Shown piece by piece: positions 1-7,166 of a stretch of DNA of 8,541 nt; the stretch's first letter is position 1; each line of letters starts with the position of its first letter. The notes beneath the pieces are model-generated. The model was given only the letters and a program-made list of their open reading frames with translations. It did no database searches and had not been told where the DNA came from. Position numbers and translations under genes: made by a program. This DNA comes from Deltaproteobacteria bacterium (GTDB lineage Bacteria; Desulfobacterota; Binatia; DP-6). Location: NCBI GenBank assembly GCA_005879245.1, contig VBLA01000195.1:8556-17096 (forward strand), read 5' to 3'.

Positions 1-90
1 CGCGCGGGGAGCGGGGGCAGCGCTCGCGAAGCAGGGGGGACGGGGACCACCGTTTTATCTCGCCGGGGGCCTTTGCTATCTCTCCCGCAG

Positions 91-2661
91 ATGACGGCGT
101 TTCGTGCCATCGACCCGACCCAGCTCCCCAAGCACTTCGAGGCCCCGGCGGCCGAGGCGCGCTGGGAGCGCGAGTGGGAGCGGCTCGGAATCCACGCCTA
201 CGACCCGTCCCGGTCGCGCGACGAGACCTTCGTCGTCGACACGCCACCGCCGACGGTCTCGGGGTCGCTCCACGTCGGGCACATCTTCAGCTACACCCAC
301 ACCGACGTCATCGCGCGCTACCAGCGCATGCGGGGGCGAAACATCTTCTACCCGATGGGCTGGGACGACAACGGCCTCCCGACGGAGCGCCGGGTCCAGA
401 ACTTCTTCCACGTCCGCTGCGACCCCCGCGCGCCCTACGAGCCGGGGCTCGTGCTCGATCCCGCGACGGCCGCTCGCCTGAAGGAGCCTCCGCGCATCGT
501 CTCGCGCCCGAACTTCATCGAGCTCTGCCAGCGGGTCACGCACGAGGATGAAGAGGCCTTCAAGACGCTCTGGCGCCGGCTCGGGCTCTCGGTCGACTGG
601 CGGCAGGAGTATGCGACCATCGACGCTCGGTCCCGCCGCCTCGCCCAGCTGAGCTTCCACGATCTCTTCCGGAAGGGCCACGTCTACAGCCTCGAGGCGC
701 CCACCATGTGGGACGTCGACTTCCAGACCGCCGTCGCCCAGGCGGAGGTGGAGGATCGTCCCGTGCGCGGCGCCTTCCACCACGTCGCCTTCGACGTCGA
801 GGGCACGTCGGAGCGCTTCCTCATCGCGACGACCCGGCCGGAGCTGCTCCCGGCGTGCGTGGGTGTCACGGCGCATCCCGACGACGCGCGTTACCGTCAT
901 CTCTTCGGCCGGCGCGCCTTCACCCCCCTCTTCCGCGTGCCCGTGCCGATCTTCCCGAGCGAGCTCGCCGATCCCGCCAAGGGAACAGGGATCCTGATGG
1001 TCTGCACCTGCGGCGACGTGACCGACGTCGTCTGGTGGCGCGAGCAGCGCCTCGCGCTCCGCCAGGTGCTGGGGCGGAACGGACGGTTCGTCGCGGTGTC
1101 GTTCGGGAGCCCGGGCTGGGAGAGTGCGGATCCCGCGGCGGCCAGCCGGGCCTACGATCCGCTTCGCGGGAAGACCGTGTCGACGGCGCGTGAGGCCGTG
1201 GTGGCCGGGCTCCGGGAAGCCGGGGCGCTCGAGGGCGACCCGAAGCCCATCGAGCACGCGGTCCGCTTCTACGAGAAGGGGGACCGGCCGCTCGAGTACA
1301 TCTCGACCCGGCAGTGGTTCGTGCGGCTGCTCGACAAGAAGGAGGCACTCCTCGCCCGGGGCGAGGCGATCGCGTGGCATCCGGACTTCATGCGGCTGCG
1401 CTATCGCAACTGGACGGAGAACCTCCAGGTCGATTGGTGCATCAGCCGGCAGCGCTACTTCGGGGTGCCGTTTCCCGTCTGGTATCCCCTCGACGAAGAA
1501 GGAACGCCCGACCACGACCGCCCGATCGTCGCCCCGCCCGAGGCGATGCCGGTCGACCCCATGACCGATCCGCCGCCCGGATACGAGCCCGCGCAGCGCG
1601 ATCGTCCAGGGGGGTTCAGCGGCGAGCCCGACATCTTCGACACCTGGTTCACGAGCTCGCTCAGCCCGCAGGTGAGCTCCGGCTGGCTGCTCGACCCCGA
1701 GCGCCATCGCCGGCTCTTCCCGGCCGACATCCGGCCGCAGAGCCACGAGATCATCCGGACGTGGGCCTTCTACACGATCGCCAAGGCGCACCTCCACGAG
1801 GACACGATCCCCTGGAAACACGTCGTCATCGGGAACGTCGTGACGCCCATGCACCTGCTCGAGGAGTACGCGGCCGACGGGGTCCGCTACTGGGCGGCGG
1901 GCGCGCGGCTCGGGACCGACACGGTCTTCGACGAGAAGGTGATGCGGGTGGGGAAGCGGCTCGTGACCAAGCTCTTCAACGCCGGGAAGTTCGTGCTGGC
2001 GCAGTCGGGCGACGCGCACCCCATCGACGCCGAGCTCGATCGCGGGTTCGCGGCCCGCCTCGCGACGCTGGCCGCGACGGTGACCGCCGCGCACGAGGAG
2101 TTCGACTTCGCCCGCGCGCTCATGGAGACGGTGTCCTTCTTCTGGCACGACTTCACCGATACCTTCCTCGAGCTGGTGAAGGTGCGCGCGCGCGACGGCG
2201 CGCCGGCCGCGCGCGGCTCGGCGGTGGCGGCGCTCCGGCTCGGCCTCGGCGTGCTGCTCCGGCTCTTCGCCCCCGTCCTCCCCTACATCACCGAGGAGAT
2301 CTGGTCCTGGGCCTTCGCGGAGGAGACCGGGTACGCGAGCATCCACCGCGCGCCCTGGCCCGGGGCGGAGGACGTCGCGGCCATCCCCGCGCCGGCCGCG
2401 GCCGGGAGCTTCGAGGCCGCCGTCGCCTGCCTGGCGGCGATCAACCGGACCAAGTCCGAGGCGGGCGTCTCGGTGGGACGGGGCGTCCGGCGGCTCGTCA
2501 TCGCCGCCCATCCGACGACGCTCGACAGGCTCCGTCTCGTGCTCGCCGACGTCGCCGCCGCGGCGCGCGTCGAGGGCTACGACCTCGAGCCGACGGCGAC
2601 GCTGGCCGACGGGGTCGTCGAGGTGCGCGCGCCCGAGTTCGTCGCGGCGATGGAGGCGTGA
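91..2661 (+). CDS. valS: Valyl-tRNA synthetase (ValRS), KMSKS block missing
   Basis: Class I aminoacyl-tRNA synthetase that charges tRNA-Val with valine in the cytoplasm and edits mischarged threonine. The 856-residue product shows PPPTVSGSLHVGH with the HIGH-type motif HVGH at residues 61-64. GWDDNGLPTERRVQN follows, then the CP1 editing domain (TTRPELLPACVG, GTGILMVCTCGDVTD), then WCISRQRYFGVPFPVWYP and DTWFTSSL of the catalytic core, and an anticodon-binding domain. It resembles the ValRS subtype common in actinobacteria, without a long C-terminal coiled coil. The core runs from VVI (ending at 1830) straight into GNVVTPMHLLEEY (from 1831). In relatives SGWxLDPDRKKMSKSK lies between these, so about 16 residues with the KMSKS ATP-binding loop are absent, in frame. 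ATG 91 was chosen because family similarity (LPKHFE...ARW) begins about 11 residues later; TTG 73 is a weaker alternative. Neither has a clear ribosome binding site. The stop overlaps the probable nadC start (GTGA). Confidence 0.95.
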   Translation: MTAFRAIDPTQLPKHFEAPAAEARWEREWERLGIHAYDPSRSRDETFVVDTPPPTVSGSLHVGHIFSYTHTDVIARYQRMRGRNIFYPMGWDDNGLPTERRVQNFFHVRCDPRAPYEPGLVLDPATAARLKEPPRIVSRPNFIELCQRVTHEDEEAFKTLWRRLGLSVDWRQEYATIDARSRRLAQLSFHDLFRKGHVYSLEAPTMWDVDFQTAVAQAEVEDRPVRGAFHHVAFDVEGTSERFLIATTRPELLPACVGVTAHPDDARYRHLFGRRAFTPLFRVPVPIFPSELADPAKGTGILMVCTCGDVTDVVWWREQRLALRQVLGRNGRFVAVSFGSPGWESADPAAASRAYDPLRGKTVSTAREAVVAGLREAGALEGDPKPIEHAVRFYEKGDRPLEYISTRQWFVRLLDKKEALLARGEAIAWHPDFMRLRYRNWTENLQVDWCISRQRYFGVPFPVWYPLDEEGTPDHDRPIVAPPEAMPVDPMTDPPPGYEPAQRDRPGGFSGEPDIFDTWFTSSLSPQVSSGWLLDPERHRRLFPADIRPQSHEIIRTWAFYTIAKAHLHEDTIPWKHVVIGNVVTPMHLLEEYAADGVRYWAAGARLGTDTVFDEKVMRVGKRLVTKLFNAGKFVLAQSGDAHPIDAELDRGFAARLATLAATVTAAHEEFDFARALMETVSFFWHDFTDTFLELVKVRARDGAPAARGSAVAALRLGLGVLLRLFAPVLPYITEEIWSWAFAEETGYASIHRAPWPGAEDVAAIPAPAAAGSFEAAVACLAAINRTKSEAGVSVGRGVRRLVIAAHPTTLDRLRLVLADVAAAARVEGYDLEPTATLADGVVEVRAPEFVAAMEA

Positions 2662-3396
2662 ACGGCGGACCCCGCGACAGATCCCTTCTGGGACGATCCT
2701 CGCACGGCGGCGCTCATCGACCTCGCGCTCGCGGAGGATCTGGGCGCAGGCGACCGCACCTCCGAGGCGCTCGTGCCGCCCGGGACTCCCGCCCGGGGGC
2801 GGCTCGCGGCGAAGGAGCGGCTCGTCGTCTGCGGGCTCCCGCTCCTACACCGGGTGTTCGGCGCCCTTGGCGCCGTCCGCGTGACGCTCCACGCCGCCGA
2901 AGGCGCCACCGCCGTCGCGGGTGAGCGACTCGCGACGCTCGAGGGCGACGCCCGGGTCCTTCTCGCGGGGGAGCGGCTCTCGCTCAACCTCCTCCAGCAC
3001 CTCTGCGGGATCGCGACCCTGACGCGGGCCTGCGTCGACCGCGTGCGGGGCACGCAGCTCGTCGTCCGTGACACGCGGAAGACGCTCCCCGGCTTCCGCC
3101 TCCTCGCCAAGTACGCCGTCCGGACGGGGGGCGGTACGAACCACCGCCTGGCGCTCGACGACGCGATCCTGATCAAGGACAACCACCTGGCACTCTGCGG
3201 CGGCGACGTCGGCGCGGCGGTGCGGGCGGCCCGGGCAGCGTGGCCGACTCTGCCGCTCGAGGTCGAGTGCAAGACGCTCGCGGAGGTCGACGCGGCGCTC
3301 GGGGCCGCACCCGACCTGATCCTCATCGACAACAGGGCGATCACGCACTCGGCGCCCGCCGCGGACCTGCACCTGAAGATCGAGCCGCTCGCGTGA
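2658..3396 (+). CDS. nadC: Quinolinate phosphoribosyltransferase NadC, start disrupted and internally deleted
   Basis: NadC converts quinolinate and PRPP to nicotinate mononucleotide, CO2 and pyrophosphate in de novo NAD synthesis. Recognisable pieces are LALAEDLGAGDRTSEALVP (N-terminal domain), LLQHLCGIATLT, RDTRKTLPGFR (3067-3099), the TGGGTNHRLALDDAILIKDNH core, VECKTLAEVDAAL, DLILIDN and the C-terminal ITHSAPAADL. Conserved coding begins directly after the valS stop in the same frame, but that frame has no ATG, GTG or TTG before GTG 2773, which would cut off about 37 conserved residues. GTG 2658, in a GTGA overlap like that of the next gene, would join the frame if one G near 2664-2665 were removed. 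At 3331-3339, IDN is followed at once by RAITHSAPA. Family members have about 44 residues there, including EASGG and the glycine before the ALTHSAPA-type motif. The product is about 245 residues against a usual 275-290. Identity is certain; function as written is doubtful. Confidence 0.88.
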
Positions 3397-4373
3397 GCCC
3401 GGACGAGCGGATCGTCGGCTGGCTGCGGAAGGCCTCCGGGCCGCTCTCGGGCGAGGAGCTGGCGCGCCGCCTCGGCTGCTCGCGCGCCGCGGTGTGGAAG
3501 CGGATCGCGGCGCTCCGGGAGCTGGGGTACGGCATCGCCGGACGACGACCCGGGGGCTATGCGCTCCGCGCCGTGCCGGATCGTCTGGCTCCCGCCGAGC
3601 TCGCCCCGCATCTGCGTGGCGCGTGGCGGCAGGTCGAGTGGCACGAGGAGACCGACTCGACGCAGCGGGTGGCGCGCGACCGGGCGCGGGCGGGGGCGCC
3701 CGAAGGGACGGTCGTGATCGCGGAGCGGCAGACGGCGGGCCGTGGCCGGCTCGGCCGGAGCTGGCACTCCCCGGGAGGGCTCAACCTCTACTGCTCGATC
3801 GTCCTCCGGCCGTCGCTCGCGCCAGGCGCCGTGCCGCAGCTGGCACTCGTCGCCGGCGTCGCCGCCGCCGCCGCGATCGCGGAGGAGATCGGGCGCCGCC
3901 CGGCGATCAAGTGGCCGAACGACGTACTCATCGACGGCCGGAAGGTGGTCGGGATCATCACAGAGATGGAATCCGAGCTGGAGCGCGTGGCCCACGTGAT
4001 CCTCGGCATCGGCGTCAACCTGAACGCGCCCCGCAGCGCCTTCCCGCCCGAGCTCCGCCGGAAGGCTACCTCGCTCCGCCTCGCGACCGGCCGCCGGGTC
4101 GACCGCGCGGCGTTCACCGGCCGGTTGCTCGCCGCGCTCGAGGCACGTTATGGTCGCTTCGTGCGCGGGGGCTTTGCGAGCATGCGCGCCGAGTGGGAGG
4201 CCCACTCGAGCCTCACGGGAGCCGACGTCCGCGTCGTCAGCTTCGAGGGCGAGGTGGCGGGGCGTGTGCTGGGGGTCGATACGGACGGCGCGCTCCGGGT
4301 CCGGCGGCGCGGGGGGAACGTCGTCCGGATTCTCGCGGGGGAGGTCACCGTGCAGCACGGGTACGGGCGCTGA
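3393..4373 (+). CDS. birA: Biotin-[acetyl-CoA-carboxylase] ligase BirA with N-terminal winged helix
   Basis: Bifunctional-type biotin-protein ligase of 326 residues. It makes biotinyl-AMP and transfers biotin to the carrier domain of acetyl-CoA carboxylase. Residues 1-60 form a winged helix-turn-helix (LSGEELARRLGCSRAAVWKRI, then PGGYAL), as in BirA proteins that also repress biotin genes. The catalytic domain has ETDST (86-90), the biotinyl-AMP loop GRGRLGRSW (116-124), KWPNDVL (from 173) with the catalytic lysine region, and GIGVNLN. The C-terminal SH3-like domain (GEVAGRVLGVDTDGALRV...ILAGEV) is complete. GTG 3393 was chosen because it makes a GTGA overlap with the nadC stop and gives a normal N-terminus; longer upstream readings run through nadC. 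The stop overlaps the coaX start by one base (TGATG). All usual motifs are present, so this gene looks intact, unlike its upstream neighbours. The target of any DNA binding by the HTH cannot be told from the window. Confidence 0.95.
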   Translation: MSPDERIVGWLRKASGPLSGEELARRLGCSRAAVWKRIAALRELGYGIAGRRPGGYALRAVPDRLAPAELAPHLRGAWRQVEWHEETDSTQRVARDRARAGAPEGTVVIAERQTAGRGRLGRSWHSPGGLNLYCSIVLRPSLAPGAVPQLALVAGVAAAAAIAEEIGRRPAIKWPNDVLIDGRKVVGIITEMESELERVAHVILGIGVNLNAPRSAFPPELRRKATSLRLATGRRVDRAAFTGRLLAALEARYGRFVRGGFASMRAEWEAHSSLTGADVRVVSFEGEVAGRVLGVDTDGALRVRRRGGNVVRILAGEVTVQHGYGR

Positions 4374-5137
4374 TGCTGCTCGTCATCAACGTCAACAACA
4401 CGCACACGCTCCTCGGCGTCTACGACGGCGACCGCCTCGCGGTGCACTGGCGGGTCCGCACCGATCAGGCGCGGACCGTGGACGAGTACGGCGTGCTGCT
4501 CCGCGGCCTGTTCGCTGACTGGGGCGTGGCGCAGCCGGTCATCACGGGCATCATCCTCGCGAGCGTCGTCCCGCCCATGAACGAGCGGGTCGAGCAGCTC
4601 TGCGAGCGGTTCTTCGGGCACGCGCCGCTCGTGGTCGGGCCGGGGATTCGGACGGGTGTCCCCATCCTCTACGAGAATCCGAAGGAGGTCGGGGCGGATC
4701 GGATCGGCAACGCCGTCGCGGCCTACGAGCGCACGCACGGCCCGACCATCGTGGTCGACTTCGGTACGGCGACCACCTTCGACTACGTCACGGGACGCGG
4801 GGAGTATCTCGGCGGCGTGATCGTGCCGGGAATCGGCATCTCGCTCGACGCGCTCTTCATGCGCACGGCCAAGCTGCCGCGCGTCGAGCTCGTGCGGCCG
4901 CCCCGGGTGGTCGGCCGGACGACCACCCATGCCATCCAGTCGGGGGTGATCTTCGGCTACACGGCGCTCGTCGACGGGCTGGTCGAGCGCATCCGCCAGG
5001 AGAACGACGCCGCGGCGCGCGTCCTCGCCACCGGCGGGCTCGCCGCGCTGATCGCGCCCGAGTCGTCCACCGTCGAGGCGGTCGACGAGTTCTTGACGCT
5101 CGACGGCCTCCGCATCATCTACGAACGAAACCAATGA
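4373..5137 (+). CDS. coaX: Type III pantothenate kinase CoaX
   Basis: Phosphorylates pantothenate, the first step of CoA synthesis, with the ASKHA-fold type III kinase. The 254-residue length is normal. Family motifs in order are DEYGVLLRGLF, SVVPPMNERVE, VVGPGIRTGVPI, NPKEVGADRIGNAVAAYE (Asp109), VVDFGTATTFDYV (Asp129), GGVIVPGIGIS, QSGVIFGYTALVDGLV, ATGGLAALIAPES and a C-terminal DGLRIIYERN. The start ATG 4373 overlaps the birA stop in TGATG, so translation is probably coupled. The birA-coaX pairing is common in deltaproteobacteria and related bacteria. The N-terminal phosphate loop is odd: residues 6-10 read NVNNT where most family members have DVGNT, replacing the first conserved aspartate and the glycine. 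Everything else is typical, so this is probably a working or recently diverged CoaX rather than a different enzyme. Confidence 0.95.
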   Translation: MLLVINVNNTHTLLGVYDGDRLAVHWRVRTDQARTVDEYGVLLRGLFADWGVAQPVITGIILASVVPPMNERVEQLCERFFGHAPLVVGPGIRTGVPILYENPKEVGADRIGNAVAAYERTHGPTIVVDFGTATTFDYVTGRGEYLGGVIVPGIGISLDALFMRTAKLPRVELVRPPRVVGRTTTHAIQSGVIFGYTALVDGLVERIRQENDAAARVLATGGLAALIAPESSTVEAVDEFLTLDGLRIIYERNQ

Positions 5138-5152
5138 TCTGGTGATCGCTGT

Positions 5153-5159
5153 GGGAGGA
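5153..5159 (+). promoter_or_regulatory. Ribosome binding site of the EF-G-like gene
   Basis: GGGAGGA lies five bases before ATG 5165, the best Shine-Dalgarno match seen in the window. It decides the start: the adjacent GTG 5162 would sit only two bases from the purine run, so ATG 5165 is preferred. The 27-base gap after coaX, with its own strong site, suggests this gene is translated independently of the upstream cluster even if it shares the transcript. Confidence 0.7.
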
Positions 5160-5164
5160 CCGTG

Positions 5165-7166
5165 ATGCCAGCCGAGGAGGTCGAGAAGCTCCGCAACGTG
5201 GCCATCGTCGGGCAGGGAGGCGCCGGCAAGACGACGGTGGCAGATGCGCTCCTCTTCGCCGCCGGCGCCTCCACCCGTCTCGGCCGGCTCGACGACGGTT
5301 CCTCGGCCTTCGCGGTCGAGCCGGAGGAGATCCGCCGCAAGAGCTCCATCACGTCGGCGCTCCACCACGCCGCCTGGCGGAAGCACGAGCTGAACCTCAT
5401 CGATACGCCCGGCTACTCCGCCTTCCTCCACGACGCCCGGAACTGCCTCCGGGCGGCCACCGGGGCCGTCCTCGTCCTCGGCTCGACCGGCGGCGAGGTG
5501 AAGGTCGAGACGGAGAAGATCTGGGCCTGGTGCGAGGAGCTGGCACTCCCGCGCATCGCCTTCGTCACGCGGATGGATCGTGAGCGGGCATCGATCGACC
5601 ACGCGCTCGAGGACCTCCGCGCGGTCGGTGCCAAGGCCGCCGTCCTCCACGTGCCGATCGGGAGCGACAACGGCTTTCGCGGCGTGGTCGACGTGCTCTC
5701 CGGCCGCGCCTTCCTCTACCAGGGGGACTCGGGGACGTTCCAGGAAGGGACCGTACCGGCCGAGCTGGCCGACACCGTCGCGAAGGCCCGCGAGCAGCTG
5801 GTCGAGACGATCGCCGAGGCGAACGACGTGCTCCTCGAGAAGTACCTCGAGGGGACGGAGCTCGCGACCGACGAGCTCGTGACGGGACTCCGCGACGGAA
5901 CGCTCGCGCGGAAGTTCCTCCCCGTGCTGTGCGGCGCGGCGGGGCGCGCGATCGGGCTCCATCCGCTCCTCGACGCGATCGTCGACCTGCTCGCCTCCCC
6001 GGCCGAGCTCCCGCCCTGGCGGGGCGACAACCCGAAGACCGGCGAGGAGGTCGAGCGGGCGGCGGACCCGCACGCTCCCTTCGCGGCCTACGTCTTCAAG
6101 ACGATCGTCGACCCGTTCGCCGGGAAGCTCTCCGTCCTCCGCATCGTGTCGGGACGGCTGCACGCGGATCTCAACTGCATCAACACGGCGCGCGAGAGCC
6201 GGGAGCGGATCGGCCATCCGCTGAAGCTCGAGGGGAAGAAGCAGGTGCAGGTCGCCGCGGGGGTCGCGGGCGACATCGTCGCCGATCTCCTTCGCGCTCG
6301 CGCCGAAGAGCAAGGCCGACGACGAGAAGGTCATGCAGGCGCTCCATCGCCTCATGGAGGAGGACACGGCGCTCCGCGTGCACCGCGACGAGCAGACGAA
6401 GGAGTTCGTCGTCTCGGGGACGGGCCAGCTCCACGTCGAGGTCGCCGTGGAGCGGCTCAAGCGGAAGTTCGGCGTCGAGGTGGAGCTGAAGGCGCCGAAG
6501 GTCCCTTACAAGGAGACGATCAAGGGGACGGCCAAGGCGCAGGGGAAGCACAAGAAGCAGACCGGCGGCCATGGGCAGTACGGCGACTGCTGGCTCGAGC
6601 TGTCCCCCCTCCCGCGCGGCAAGGGGTTCGAGTTCGAGGACGACATCAGCGGCGGCGTGATTCCGCGAAACTTCATCCCCGCGGTCGAGAAGGGGGTGCG
6701 CGAGGTGCTGACCGAGGGGATCATCGCCGGCTACCCGATCGTCGACGTGAAGGCGAGACTCTACTTCGGCTCGTACCACGACGTCGACTCCTCGGAGATG
6801 TCGTTCAAGATCGCGGGGCGCCTGGCGTTCAAGGCCGCGTACGAGCACTGCCGGCCGTGCCTCCTCGAGCCGATCACGACCATCACCGTGATCGTGCCCG
6901 ACGACTACATGGGCGACGTGATCGGCGACCTCAACAGCCGGCGCGGGAAGGTGCTCGGCGCCGAGACGCGGGGGAGCGGGCAGCAGGTGATCCGCGCCCA
7001 CGTACCGATGTCCGAGGTGCTCCGCTACGCGCCGGACCTCCGCTCGATGACGAGTGGGCGCGGGGACTTCGAGCTCGAGTTCTCGCACTACGAGGAGGTC
7101 CCCGGCCACATCGCCGAGAAGATCATCAAGGAGGCGCAGGCCGCGCGGGCCGAGCGCCATGCCTGA
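5165..7166 (+). CDS. fusA: Elongation factor G-like GTPase, frameshifted with a block missing
   Basis: Translational GTPase of the EF-G family, most like the EF-G-like paralogues (EF-G II type) that act on the ribosome at translocation or recycling. Residues 1-373 read in the frame of ATG 5165: P-loop GQGGAGKTT (16-24), DTPG (80-83), a G4 site reading TRMD (135-138) instead of NKMD, LCGAA, and domain II up to AGDIVA (ending 6283). From 6285 conserved coding continues one frame over with ISFALAPKSKADDEKV. Then come domain III (SGTGQLHVEVAVERLKRKFG), domain IV (KKQTGGHGQYGDCW, FGSYHDVDSSE) and domain V (GDVIGDLNSRRGK, FSHYEEVP), to the stop at 7166. Relatives have about 31 residues between the two parts (VAKLKDT...GDTLCD...PPEFPEPV-like), so about 92 bases appear lost, breaking the frame. 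The two parts plus the missing block would total about 697 residues, normal for the family. The frame of the first part stays open to 7372, but that tail is not EF-G-like. The end overlaps the next gene by eight bases. Confidence 0.85.

Noticed and set aside
1..90. Possible promoter (TTTTAT at 53-58) ahead of valS
   Set aside because: The only AT-rich patch in the leader, but no -35 match at proper spacing could be supported.
76..2511. Long minus-strand open frame (about 811 codons) opposite valS
   Set aside because: Rich in Arg, Gly, Glu and Pro with no recognisable domain. It mirrors the GC-ending codons of valS, a usual shadow in very GC-rich DNA.
1314..2924. A + strand open frame overlapping the valS 3' half and the nadC start
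   Set aside because: Out of frame with strongly conserved ValRS coding and without motifs. Only its GTG at 2658 matters, as the likely original nadC start.
2577..4358. Minus-strand open frame opposite nadC and birA
   Set aside because: Low-complexity composition, no family motifs, and the + strand carries clear genes here.
4148..6460. Minus-strand open frame of about 770 codons opposite coaX and the EF-G-like gene
   Set aside because: Its composition changes where the + strand gene changes, and it has no domain; it is a shadow of conserved + strand genes.
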